In this document: positions 14,210 to 21,678 of the stretch, one piece after another
How positions within the stretch are numbered: position 1 is the stretch's first letter
Layout of the letters: the number at the start of each line of letters is the position of its first letter
IMG/VR virus record: IMGVR_UViG_3300046519_000218
Span: 1-47,176 of that record
DNA: 47,176 bases
Source of the DNA: a virus
Direction: 5' to 3' (one strand)
Position numbers and translations under genes: made by a program
Notes under the pieces: generated by a model
The model's database searches: none
The model's input: the letters and a program-made list of their open reading frames with translations, nothing else
What the model was told of the DNA's origin: nothing

Positions 14210-14722
14210 ATGAATGCGGCAGTGAATCACATTATGCAAACAACGGACTGGACTAAATACAGTCTAGAAGAATGGCTTTATCAGTTTGGGGCATGGATGT
14301 ACTCAAACTCTGGAACTTGTGGTAAGAGCATAAATCCGATTGCTGTCGCTATGGATCAGGCAGCTAAGAAACGTAAGCAAGAGGTGAAAGGCAAAGAACA
14401 GATCATGGCGGATTGGCTATGTTCAGAGGATTCAACAATACCTAAAAGCCGTGGTAAGGGAATTGCCTGTGAAATCACGGACAATGAAGCGCGTGCAGTA
14501 CAGCGCCTTATTCTTGATATGCAAGGGCAATCTGAAATCTTAGACGAGTGGTTGGATGCTGTGATTGATCGTTATTTTTATGGTAATCCTATCTCAGCCT
14601 TAGTTAATGAGTCTCGCACTTTGATGGATGCTAAGTTTGATATCAAATGTGGCCTAGCTGCAATTCATACTCGATACCCATTTATTGCTCACAGTGCAAA
14701 GGTCAAACGAGTTGGAATCTGA
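14210..14722 (+). CDS. Q-like late antiterminator candidate
   Basis: 170 residues. The N-terminal pattern LEEWLYQFGAWMYSNSGTCG resembles the beginning of several phage Q-type proteins, and ITDNEARAVQRLILDM fits a helix-turn-helix. There are no zinc cysteines as in phage 82 Q. It is the last early gene and lies 3 bp before a strong promoter with a leader terminator, the exact Q-pR'-tR' arrangement of lambda. The function is inferred mainly from position; the sequence match alone is moderate. Confidence 0.62.
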   Translation: MNAAVNHIMQTTDWTKYSLEEWLYQFGAWMYSNSGTCGKSINPIAVAMDQAAKKRKQEVKGKEQIMADWLCSEDSTIPKSRGKGIACEITDNEARAVQRLILDMQGQSEILDEWLDAVIDRYFYGNPISALVNESRTLMDAKFDIKCGLAAIHTRYPFIAHSAKVKRVGI

Positions 14723-14725
14723 TTA

Positions 14726-14754
14726 TTGACGTGACGTCATCAATGTTATATATT
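14726..14754 (+). promoter_or_regulatory. Late promoter (pR'-like) with palindrome in the spacer
   Basis: TTGACG (14726-14731), exactly 17 bp, TATATT (14749-14754); transcription would start near 14761. The spacer contains the perfect palindrome TGACGTCA (14732-14739), directly after the -35. In lambda the Q-binding site lies between -35 and -10, so this is the best candidate for the antiterminator site. Confidence 0.75.
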
Positions 14755-14794
14755 CATGTTATAGTGGCGCAAGTTGTATGAAAGTTGTCACTGT

Positions 14795-14858
14795 CCATAT
14801 CGTTATATGGATTATGGCCCCCTAGAAGGGCATAACGATGACTGCTGGAAAGACAGCA
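14795..14858 (+). other. Structured late leader, two hairpins
   Basis: The leader between the late promoter and its terminator holds CCATAT-CGTT-ATATGG and TGCTG-GAAAGA-CAGCA (14843-14858). They may serve pausing or protect the short leader RNA. No gene is seen in 14723-14896. Confidence 0.4.
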
Positions 14859-14865
14859 TATTCAA

Positions 14866-14889
14866 AGCTCATCATTCGGTGGGCTTTTT
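14866..14889 (+). terminator. Late leader terminator (tR'-like)
   Basis: AGCTCATC (14866-14873), loop ATTC, GGTGGGCT (14878-14885) with two G-T pairs in the 8-bp stem, then TTTTT. It stands between the late promoter and the tRNA genes, so tRNAs and late genes should need antitermination. Confidence 0.72.
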
Positions 14890-14896
14890 GCTTTTT

Positions 14897-14986
14897 GGAA
14901 AGTTGCCCGAATTGGTAAAGGGGATGGCCTGCTAAGCCATTGTTGCTATCAGCGACGCATGAGTTCGAACCTCATACTTTCCGCCA
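14897..14986 (+). tRNA. tRNA-Ser(GCT)
   Basis: 90 nt class II tRNA. Acceptor stem GGAAAGT with ACTTTCC, anticodon loop CTGCTAA giving anticodon GCT, a long variable arm (GTTGCTATCAGCGAC), T-loop GTTCGAA, and an encoded CCA end at 14984-14986. Reads AGC and AGT codons. It lies only 7 bp after the late leader terminator, so it is a phage-carried gene in the late transcript. Confidence 0.93.
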
Positions 14987-14992
14987 GTCAAT

Positions 14993-15085
14993 GGAAGAGT
15001 AATCCAAGTTTTGGCCTAATGGATGCGGTCTTGAAAACCGTTAGCTTTAAATGGCGTGTGGGTTCGAGACCCACCTCTTCCGCCA
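14993..15085 (+). tRNA. tRNA-Ser(TGA)
   Basis: 93 nt class II tRNA. Acceptor GGAAGAG with CTCTTCC, anticodon loop CTTGAAA giving TGA, long variable arm around TTAGCTTTAAATGGC, T-loop GTTCGAG, CCA encoded at 15083-15085. Reads TCA and, by wobble, other TCN codons. Six bases separate it from the first tRNA. Confidence 0.93.
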
Positions 15086-15100
15086 AATTCTGGAGGTCAC

Positions 15101-15214
15101 ATGCTCCGAATCATCAAGCAAGTATTCTGTTGGCATTGTTGGGAACATGAATTGGATTTCAATGGTGATCCGATAAAGGAATGCAGAAAGTGTGGAAAGG
15201 TTAAATCTTTGTAG
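15101..15214 (+). CDS. Small zinc-ribbon protein
   Basis: 37 residues from ATG 15101 with GGAGGT 5 bp upstream, 15 bp after the tRNA. Two CxxC pairs, CWHC (10-13) and CRKC (28-31), fit a minimal zinc ribbon. No family recognised; short zinc ribbons of this size are common beside phage tRNA genes and nin regions. Confidence 0.68.
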   Translation: MLRIIKQVFCWHCWEHELDFNGDPIKECRKCGKVKSL

Positions 15215-15216
15215 TT

Positions 15217-15226
15217 CTGGTATAAT
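15217..15226 (+). promoter_or_regulatory. Extended -10 promoter candidate
   Basis: TCTGGTATAAT: a TGG extension directly before a consensus TATAAT (15221-15226), with no good -35. It lies 28 bp before the next gene, which ends at its own terminator, so this may be a small independent unit. Confidence 0.45.
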
Positions 15227-15253
15227 GAATTCAGATAATGGCAGGTGATAACT

Positions 15254-15535
15254 ATGCTCAAGAATAATGAAAACCAACTCCAAAATTTAATTGAACAATA
15301 TCAAGCTCCATATATTGAAAGAGCCGAAGAGATTAAAAGATTCTTTCCTGTGGAAGAGGCATCAGATAAAATGCGAGAGCTATGTCAAATTATGGCCTCA
15401 GATCCGAATATAAAAGGGATTGTAGATTTGGCTGTGAATGAAATGATCCATGAAGGCATAGCTGCTATTAGTGTTGGTGCTGATGGTACTGTAGATTTTC
15501 TTTCTAAGGCGGATGTGTTCAAACAGCCTGAATAA
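15254..15535 (+). CDS. Hypothetical helical acidic protein
   Basis: 93 residues from ATG 15254 (AGGTGA upstream). Helical and acidic in the first 60 residues (LIEQYQAPYIERAEEIKRFF), ending in a possible beta hairpin. No known domain. Preceded by an extended -10 promoter candidate and followed by a rho-independent terminator, so it can be expressed alone. Confidence 0.65.
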   Translation: MLKNNENQLQNLIEQYQAPYIERAEEIKRFFPVEEASDKMRELCQIMASDPNIKGIVDLAVNEMIHEGIAAISVGADGTVDFLSKADVFKQPE

Positions 15536-15555
15536 TTAATGTTTATCGTTTCAAG

Positions 15556-15583
15556 CCCCGCCGATTGGTGGGGTTTTCTTTTT
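15556..15583 (+). terminator. Rho-independent terminator
   Basis: CCCCGCC (15556-15562), loop GATT, GGTGGGG (15567-15573) then TTTTCTTTTTT. It follows the stop of 15254-15535 by 20 bp. Confidence 0.85.
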
Positions 15584-15595
15584 TGGGAGAAGGCA

Positions 15596-15739
15596 ATGGA
15601 TGATTATTCAAGAAGGATGCAAGAAAGAATACGGAAAGCAGATCGAGCAGATAATATCCATGGTTGCACATGTTTGAGCGTAATTGTAGTGATCTTGGGT
15701 TTGGCGATCTATGGAGCTTATAGGTTGTTAATGGGGTGA
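15596..15739 (+). CDS. Small single-pass membrane protein
   Basis: 47 residues from ATG 15596 (GAGAAGG upstream). Basic N-terminal half (DDYSRRMQERIRKADRAD) and one membrane segment, about 27-45 (CLSVIVVILGLAIYGAYRLL). Function unknown. Starts a new run of coupled small genes. Confidence 0.6.
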   Translation: MDDYSRRMQERIRKADRADNIHGCTCLSVIVVILGLAIYGAYRLLMG

Positions 15740-15741
15740 GT

Positions 15742-15915
15742 ATGGACACAATCGAAGCGAAGAAGAATTTAGATTTGCTCTATAAAGATCGGTTCAACCT
15801 AGAGAATCTGAATCATCTTAATGCGAGAGATCAGTTTAAACAAGACTGTAAGCGTCGTATAAGAGATATTGATACTCAGATTGCCAACATCAAGCAGAAC
15901 CTTAAAAATGCGTAA
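15742..15915 (+). CDS. Hypothetical small helical protein
   Basis: 57 residues, almost wholly charged helix (MDTIEAKKNLDLLYKDRFN at the start, RRIRDIDTQIANIKQNL at the end), likely a coiled-coil hairpin. GGGGTGAG precedes ATG 15742. Its end overlaps the Ref-like gene by 8 bp. No family recognised. Confidence 0.62.
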   Translation: MDTIEAKKNLDLLYKDRFNLENLNHLNARDQFKQDCKRRIRDIDTQIANIKQNLKNA

Positions 15916-16183
15916 TGCAAAACGATTGAAGGCAATTAGGTTGTTGCCCTGCGTTAGATGCGGAAAGAGTCCTTCACAGGCTGCACATTCAAACTGTTCG
16001 AAGCATGGCAAGGGTAAAGGCATTAAAGCCAGTGACGAGTTTACAGTGCCCTTATGTGCAATTTGTCATGCTGCTTTCGACCAATTCAAACTAGGCACAA
16101 GACAAGAATCAGAAGCTTTGTTTGAAGGGTGGTTGGAGAAGACCAATTTAATGCTAAACCTTGGCGATAGTGAGGTGTTCTGA
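15908..16183 (+). CDS. Ref-like HNH nuclease
   Basis: 91 residues from ATG 15908. The motif order PCVRCG, AAHSN, SKHGKG, GIKASDE, VPLCAICHAAFD matches the Ref/DUF968-type HNH domain found in P1 Ref and many phage nin regions. P1 Ref is a RecA-dependent nuclease that cuts displaced strands; that activity here is by family analogy. Cys pairs CVRC and CAIC bind zinc. Coupled to both neighbours by overlap. Confidence 0.78.
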   Translation: MRNAKRLKAIRLLPCVRCGKSPSQAAHSNCSKHGKGKGIKASDEFTVPLCAICHAAFDQFKLGTRQESEALFEGWLEKTNLMLNLGDSEVF

Positions 16184-16482
16184 TGGAAGCCATTGTTGTT
16201 TTGATTATCTTTGTTTGTGCAACTGTGGCATTTGTATTTACCACAGCATTACAGAATAGTGAATATGATAAGAAAGCAAAGAAGGACGAGAAGAAGCGAA
16301 AAGCTGAACTTGCTCAACGCAAAGCACTCTTAAAAGATCAATTGGAATATGTCATAAAGTACTTTCCATTAATCATTGATGATGCAATTAGGCAGAATCA
16401 AGATGAAGCATATATTGAAAGCTTAAGAGATACCTTGAAGATTGCAAGACAAGTTGATGAGAATATGAAGATGGGTTGGTAA
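16183..16482 (+). CDS. Membrane-anchored coiled-coil protein
   Basis: 99 residues. N-terminal membrane segment (about 3-23) and then a Lys/Glu-rich coiled coil (KKAKKDEKKRKAELAQRK) and a helical tail. The topology (anchor plus coiled coil) is that of an i-spanin, but it is far from the lysis genes, so this is not claimed. ATG overlaps the previous stop as TGATG. Confidence 0.6.
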   Translation: MEAIVVLIIFVCATVAFVFTTALQNSEYDKKAKKDEKKRKAELAQRKALLKDQLEYVIKYFPLIIDDAIRQNQDEAYIESLRDTLKIARQVDENMKMGW

Positions 16483-16558
16483 GACAAACCGCATGCTTAA
16501 TCTTAAAGAGCAGGATGTTTTTTGATATAGTGGTCTTAACTTATCTCGGATGTTCATC

Positions 16559-16774
16559 ATGTCTGAAACTAAAAACGAGCTTGTTGAAGTACAGATAGAA
16601 TCAGTTGAAGGTGAGTATTTAACTGGGCGTGAATACATCGATCTTAAAGTTCAGCATTATAAAGAAGAAGCAGAAAGACAAAGACAAATCGTTGATGGCC
16701 TTATGGCAAAGCATAAGAAAACTAATAAAGATATAGTGAAAGCAAGATTATCGGCTTTAAGGCCATGGATATAG
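16559..16774 (+). CDS. Hypothetical small coiled-coil protein
   Basis: 71 residues from ATG 16559; an ATG at 16550 is also in frame and neither has a strong ribosome site. Acidic start (SETKNELVEVQIESVEGEYL) then a helical, charged coiled-coil region. A TGATATAGT -10-like element at about 16523 may drive it, and a terminator follows directly, so it may be a separate unit. Confidence 0.55.
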   Translation: MSETKNELVEVQIESVEGEYLTGREYIDLKVQHYKEEAERQRQIVDGLMAKHKKTNKDIVKARLSALRPWI

Positions 16775-16785
16775 ATTGAAACAAG

Positions 16786-16805
16786 CCACCCTCGGGTGGT
16801 TTTTT
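16786..16805 (+). terminator. Rho-independent terminator
   Basis: CCACC (16786-16790), loop CTCG, GGTGG (16795-16799), then TTTTTT. It ends the 16559-16774 unit. Confidence 0.85.
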
Positions 16806-16819
16806 ATTGAGGTGTCAAA

Positions 16820-17293
16820 ATGGAATCAAGATTCACTATTAAGAACCATTGCGACATCAACTATGTGGTTGGGTATCTAAATACAAATCACGCGAAGGCA
16901 GCAGGTGAGGGTAAGCCTTTAGTTGTGACTATTAAACCTCAAAGCACTAAAAGATCCATTAATCAAAACTCCCTATATTGGGATTGGCTCACAGAAGTTC
17001 AGAATAAAACGGGCCAAGATAAAGAAGATTTGCATTTTGAGTTCAAGAAGAAATTTCTAATTAGCATTCTTCGCCGAGACGATGAAGGTTATTCAGAGAT
17101 GTGTCATGCAATCACATTATTAAAGCAATCCGAATCAGAACAATATGAAGCTGTTGCTAATGGTGTTATTAGAGAGACATCAACAACAAGGCTCAATACA
17201 AAGCAGTTCACTGAATATTTAGGCTTGATTCAAGCATATGCATCTAAAGAGTTGGGTGTATTTCTAAGATCGCCTGATGACCCAACATACTAA
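16820..17293 (+). CDS. NinB-like recombination protein
   Basis: 157 residues. The family signature KRSINQNSLYWDWLTEV lies near residues 44-60, followed by EDLHFEFKKKFL and a Thr/Arg segment (ETSTTRLNTKQFTEYL). In lambda NinB (Orf) binds single-stranded DNA and assists RecFOR-type loading in recombination; the same role here is by family inference. GAGGTG precedes the ATG. It follows a terminator and so probably has its own or read-through expression. Confidence 0.8.
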   Translation: MESRFTIKNHCDINYVVGYLNTNHAKAAGEGKPLVVTIKPQSTKRSINQNSLYWDWLTEVQNKTGQDKEDLHFEFKKKFLISILRRDDEGYSEMCHAITLLKQSESEQYEAVANGVIRETSTTRLNTKQFTEYLGLIQAYASKELGVFLRSPDDPTY

Positions 17294-17346
17294 GAATTAT
17301 TAATTTATGATTTAATCAATGCTCAAAAACTTAATGAGTACAGAAG

Positions 17347-17652
17347 ATGAAGATTGCATGTATTGGTGGGGTAAAACATGGTTTAGCACGTGATGTGCTT
17401 ATTAGCTTTGACAAAACGCAATTGGAGTGGGAGTTTAAAGCTGACTTACCGCAGAAACCACCAACTTTCCAAAATAGTGTTGTGACTTATTCTCTTTCAC
17501 CTGAATACCAAACATACCAATTAAAAATTCTAAAGAAAAAAGGTGAGTTGAAATACTTCTATATCGCTAAAGACTTGCCTGTTGATGAGATTAAAAGTGG
17601 TTTAGATGAATGCTGGGAACTCTCAGATAACTTGGGATATGACTTTGATTAA
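17347..17652 (+). CDS. Hypothetical protein
   Basis: 101 residues, alpha/beta pattern with an N-terminal KIACIGGVKHG and a later YQTYQLKILKKKGELKYFYI strand pair. No family recognised. Ended by a strong terminator 6 bp after its stop, isolating it from the metallopeptidase gene. Confidence 0.63.
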   Translation: MKIACIGGVKHGLARDVLISFDKTQLEWEFKADLPQKPPTFQNSVVTYSLSPEYQTYQLKILKKKGELKYFYIAKDLPVDEIKSGLDECWELSDNLGYDFD

Positions 17653-17658
17653 TAAAAG

Positions 17659-17678
17659 CCCTCTTCGGAGGGTTTTTT
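17659..17678 (+). terminator. Rho-independent terminator
   Basis: CCCTC-TTCG-GAGGG (17659-17672) followed by TTTTTT. It overlaps the leader of the next gene, whose ATG is 14 bp after the T-run. Confidence 0.88.
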
Positions 17679-17692
17679 AATGGGTGAGATTT

Positions 17693-18346
17693 ATGAAAAG
17701 ACCTTATCCGCCTGAACAAGATAATCCTTACGGGGATGATGAAGAATTAATTGATAGTGGTGGTCTGCTTCACTTTGAGCCTGCAAACAATGATCTTTGG
17801 CCGTGGATAGAAGATACCTTCTTGAGCGAATGGGGTGAACTTCACAACCAAGATCATGAGCACCTACTTAGCTTCCAACCTCCTGAGATTTCATTCTTGT
17901 GGGCATATTCTAAGTGCGAGGCTAAGGATAAGCGTGTATATGGGCAAACCGAGAAAGTAATGATCAATGTTGGTGGTTGGCGTAAACAGCGTCAAGAGCT
18001 CCAATTGATTAACTGGTTTGGTGATATTCCTAAATACATTATCACTTTGGATGCCCGTGTATGTCAGGTCATGAGTGATGTAGATTTCTGTGCTCTTGTT
18101 GAGCATGAGCTTTACCATATTGGGCACAAAAAGAATAAGGACTCTGGCGAGTTTGAATATACATCTGTCGGAGAGCCGCGTTTGTTTTTACGTGGTCATG
18201 ACGTAGAAGAATTCCATGGCGTGGTACAGCGTTATGGTGCATCAGAAGATGTCCAAAAAATGGTTGACCTTGCAAATGAAGGGCCAACAGTATCAAGAGC
18301 TAATGTTGCCCATGCATGTGGGACATGTTTATTAAAACTTGCGTAG
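17693..18346 (+). CDS. Putative phage zinc metallopeptidase
   Basis: 217 residues from ATG 17693 with GGTGAG upstream. Contains H-E-L-Y-H (H138, E139, H142) in EHELYHIGHKK, the HExxH zinc motif of phage metallopeptidases usually found beside terminase genes. No signal peptide, so it acts in the cytoplasm or is packaged. CGTC near the C-terminus may be structural. It directly precedes the terminase small subunit, as in many Acinetobacter and Pseudomonas phages; a capsid maturation role is possible but unproven. Confidence 0.8.
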   Translation: MKRPYPPEQDNPYGDDEELIDSGGLLHFEPANNDLWPWIEDTFLSEWGELHNQDHEHLLSFQPPEISFLWAYSKCEAKDKRVYGQTEKVMINVGGWRKQRQELQLINWFGDIPKYIITLDARVCQVMSDVDFCALVEHELYHIGHKKNKDSGEFEYTSVGEPRLFLRGHDVEEFHGVVQRYGASEDVQKMVDLANEGPTVSRANVAHACGTCLLKLA

Positions 18347-18381
18347 GAGAAGTCTTTACGTAGCTATACAAAGGGGTGGTT

Positions 18382-18909
18382 ATGGCAAAACTCACTGAAC
18401 CTATGAAAATCTTTATAGTTCAAAGTCTTGCTTGTTTTGAAACACCTCAACAAGTCGCTGACTCTGTAAAGAATAATTTTAAGGTTGAGATCGAAAGAAT
18501 GCAGTGCGCAAATTACGATCCAACCAAGCCAACGGGCGAGAAAATGAGTCAAAAATTAAAGGACTTGTTTTACAGAACCCGCGAAGATTTTAAAAAAAAT
18601 ATCGAAGATATTCCGATTGCCAATAAAGCCTTTCACTTTAAAGAACTCCAAAAGATGTACGACGATTGGGGTAAAAACAAGGTCATGCGCCAGAACGTGC
18701 TTAAACAGGCACAAGGGTTGCTACAGTCGGGTAAAAGTGCTGGTCCAAGTGGCTTGTCTGAGAAGGAACAAATTGAACTTGAAATCAAAAAACTAGAATT
18801 AGAAGAAATTAAACGCCGAATTAATCCACCGAAAGAGAAACCGCCAGAAGAAGACTATCGCCTTGATCTAAAGCCAGACGAGGAATTGCCACATGAACCT
18901 ATCCTTTAG
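18382..18909 (+). CDS. Terminase small subunit (DUF2280)
   Basis: 175 residues from ATG 18382 with GGGGTGG upstream. N-terminal helix-turn-helix-like part (FIVQSLACFETPQQVADSV) for recognising the packaging site, a central helical part (RTREDFKKNIEDIPIANKAF) and an acidic, Pro-rich C-terminus that would bind the large subunit. Features match DUF2280 terminase small subunits. It overlaps the large subunit by 17 bp. Confidence 0.85.
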   Translation: MAKLTEPMKIFIVQSLACFETPQQVADSVKNNFKVEIERMQCANYDPTKPTGEKMSQKLKDLFYRTREDFKKNIEDIPIANKAFHFKELQKMYDDWGKNKVMRQNVLKQAQGLLQSGKSAGPSGLSEKEQIELEIKKLELEEIKRRINPPKEKPPEEDYRLDLKPDEELPHEPIL

Positions 18910-20203
18910 TCCTGAAGGTGCAGTAGAGCTTACAGCAAAGCAGGCAAATATCTATGTGTGGGGTTGGCAACCAGAAGCACGCTTTAGAGATGCGGTGTGT
19001 GGTCGTCGTTTTGGGAAAACGTTCTTAGCTAAAGCAGAGATGCGTCGAGCTGCAAGATTGGCTCAAAAGTGGAATGTGTCTGTTGAGGATGAAATCTGGT
19101 ATGCAGCACCAACATTTAAGCAGGCTAAGCGTGTTTTCTGGAAACGATTAAAACAAGCCATTCCGCCTTCTTGGAGGTTTGGAAAGCCGAACGAAACTGA
19201 ATGTACTATCACTTTAAAAAGTGGTCATGTGATTCGAGTTGTAGGTTTAGACAACTATGATGACCTTCGTGGTTCTGGTTTATTTTTCTTAATCATTGAC
19301 GAATGGGCTGACTGCAAGTGGGCAGCGTGGGAAGAAGTGCTTCGGCCAATGCTTTCAACATGCAAATACATTGTGAATGGTGTGCAGCGTGTTGGAGGTA
19401 ATGTCCTTAGGATTGGAACGCCCAAAGGTTACAACCATTGCTATGACACTTGGACGGATGGTCAGGATGGTAGAGAGCCAGATCACAAGAGTTGGATCTA
19501 TACCTCATTGCAAGGTGGGAATATTCCTGAGAGCGAAATCGATGTAGCTCGTCGCAAGATGGACCCCAAAACGTTCCGTCAAGAATACGAAGCAAGCTTT
19601 GAAACTTATCAAGGCGTTATCTATTACTGCTTTGAGAGAACCTTAAACCCAACTGAACGAGTAGTTCGGGATGGTGATGTTCTTCATGTTGGTATGGACT
19701 TTAACGTTCAGAAGATGGCAGCTGTCGTTTATGTGCGTGATGGCGAATACTTATATGCAGTAGGTGAGTTTAAGAACTTGTTTGATACACCAGCGATGAT
19801 TGAAGCAATTAAAGCTAAATATCCAGACTATGAAGTGAATGTTTATCCCGATGCTTCTGGTGATAACCGAAAATCAAGTAATGCAAGTGAAACGGATATA
19901 GCTCTGCTTAAAAAGGCTGGATTCAAAGTTCATGTGAACTCAAGAAACCCTGCTGTGAAAGACCGTATCAATTCAATGAATAGCCGTTTGTGTAACACCA
20001 TGGGTGAGAGACGTCTTTATGTGAATATTAAGCAGTGTCCAGAGTTCGCAAGAAGTCTTGAACGACAAATTTACGATGAGCATGGTCAGCCAGATAAAAA
20101 AGCAGGGTTTGACCACCTTAATGATGCTGGTACTTATCCAGTTGCATACATGTTCCCAATTGAAGCTAAAGCGACATCAATAAAACTAGGATTTGCAAGA
20201 TGA
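18893..20203 (+). CDS. Terminase large subunit
   Basis: 436 residues. DNA-packaging ATPase and nuclease. Walker A is GRRFGKT (37-43), Walker B FLIIDE with D136-E137, and the C-terminal RNase H-like nuclease has VGMDFN (D269), YPDASGDN (D320) and GFDHLNDAG (about 405-413). Length is typical. Overlaps the small subunit before it and the portal gene after it (4 bp), so motor genes are translationally coupled. Confidence 0.95.
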   Translation: MNLSFSPEGAVELTAKQANIYVWGWQPEARFRDAVCGRRFGKTFLAKAEMRRAARLAQKWNVSVEDEIWYAAPTFKQAKRVFWKRLKQAIPPSWRFGKPNETECTITLKSGHVIRVVGLDNYDDLRGSGLFFLIIDEWADCKWAAWEEVLRPMLSTCKYIVNGVQRVGGNVLRIGTPKGYNHCYDTWTDGQDGREPDHKSWIYTSLQGGNIPESEIDVARRKMDPKTFRQEYEASFETYQGVIYYCFERTLNPTERVVRDGDVLHVGMDFNVQKMAAVVYVRDGEYLYAVGEFKNLFDTPAMIEAIKAKYPDYEVNVYPDASGDNRKSSNASETDIALLKKAGFKVHVNSRNPAVKDRINSMNSRLCNTMGERRLYVNIKQCPEFARSLERQIYDEHGQPDKKAGFDHLNDAGTYPVAYMFPIEAKATSIKLGFAR

Positions 20204-21678
20204 CAGACGTTACTACTAAGCATCCTGATTACTTAAAAAACGTTGATCTATGGAGCAAGGTAGAAGACGTTTGTGAGGGTCAGCATAAAGTTAAGGCTGC
20301 TAAAGAAAAGTACTTGCCGCGACACAACAGGCAAGACAATTCAGCAGAGGCTATGGCTGCATATGATTCCTATTTGGAACATGCAGTATTTTATGGAGTC
20401 ACTGGTAAGACATTGGGGAGTCTTATCGGTGGTGCCTTTTCACGTTTACCAAACTTTCAGAGACCAGATGATCTTGAATATTTGGAAAGAAATGCGAATG
20501 GACAAGGGGTAGGTGTTTATCAGCTTGCACAAGCAGCTTTGCGACATGTTTTAAAGACTTATCGTTGTGCCTTGTATGTTGATTACCCGACTGTTACTCC
20601 ATCCAGAACTAGATCTGAGGATGCATCTAAACAAGCATTCCCAATGGTCCACGTGCTTGCTGCAAGATCTGTAATCAATTGGGATACAATCATCATTGGT
20701 AATCAGCAAAAACTTTCTCTTGTTGTCATACATGAGCAGGTTTCTAACCGAGCACAGGGCGGGTTTAACTTCGAGAAACATGATCAATATCGTGTCCTTC
20801 GCTTAGAGGAAATGGAAGGTCGATTTGTTTTTACTATTCAAGTCTACAAGCAGAATTCTGATGGCGTATTAACCGAAGATCCTAAAACTATTCCTACAGA
20901 CTACAACGGCAAGCGATGGGATTACATTCCATTTACTTTCGTTGGTGCCATTGACAATACAACAGCAATCGAAAGTGCACCTTTGCTTGAATTGGCTGAC
21001 TTAAACCTAGCTCACTACATAGACAGTGCCGACTTTCAAGAGTCAGTTTACTTTGTTGGGCAGCCTCAATTCTTCATGGAAAATGTCGACATGCAAATGT
21101 ATGAAACTATCAAAAAGGATGGTCTATACATTGGTTGTAAGAATGCTTTTCCTGTGAAATTAGGATTTGCCCAAGCTAACCCAAATACTCTTTCACAAAC
21201 TGCCATGGAAAAGAAATGGGAGCAGATGAAAGAATTGGGTGCGCGTTTAGTTCAAGCTGGATCGGCAAATAAAACTGCAACCGAAGCTAATAATGATGAT
21301 GCTGTACAGCATTCGGTCCTTTCTCTTTGTACTGTGAATATCAGTGCTGCGGTGACACAAGCACTTCGCTGGTGTGCAAAATTTGCAATGCCAAATGTGG
21401 ATGCAATTCTTCCTGAAGAACTGGTCTTTGAAATCTCGAAAGAGTTTAGCAAGCCACAATTTGATAACGAGCGCTCTAAGCAGCTTTATGATGCATGCGT
21501 TGCTGGTAAATATCCATTTAAGGTATGGCATGAATATCAGCAGACTGGTGAGTTCCCTGATTATTCATTTGAAGAGATTCAAGACATGCTTGAAGAAGAG
21601 CAAATGAATAGCCCCATGCCCGGATACAACATGAATGGTGTTAACAATGGATCAAACAACCCAGCAGGATCTGTTTAA
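20200..21678 (+). CDS. Portal protein (DUF4055)
   Basis: 492 residues. Forms the dodecameric ring through which DNA enters and leaves the capsid. The N-terminal region (HPDYLKNVDLWSKVEDVCEG, then YLPRHNRQD) and the following GGAFSRLP, ALRHVLKTYRCALYVDYP blocks match DUF4055 portal proteins. The C-terminus is acidic with a Gly/Asn-rich tail. Position between large terminase and minor head gene confirms it. Overlaps the minor head gene by about 32 bp. Confidence 0.9.
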   Translation: MTDVTTKHPDYLKNVDLWSKVEDVCEGQHKVKAAKEKYLPRHNRQDNSAEAMAAYDSYLEHAVFYGVTGKTLGSLIGGAFSRLPNFQRPDDLEYLERNANGQGVGVYQLAQAALRHVLKTYRCALYVDYPTVTPSRTRSEDASKQAFPMVHVLAARSVINWDTIIIGNQQKLSLVVIHEQVSNRAQGGFNFEKHDQYRVLRLEEMEGRFVFTIQVYKQNSDGVLTEDPKTIPTDYNGKRWDYIPFTFVGAIDNTTAIESAPLLELADLNLAHYIDSADFQESVYFVGQPQFFMENVDMQMYETIKKDGLYIGCKNAFPVKLGFAQANPNTLSQTAMEKKWEQMKELGARLVQAGSANKTATEANNDDAVQHSVLSLCTVNISAAVTQALRWCAKFAMPNVDAILPEELVFEISKEFSKPQFDNERSKQLYDACVAGKYPFKVWHEYQQTGEFPDYSFEEIQDMLEEEQMNSPMPGYNMNGVNNGSNNPAGSV

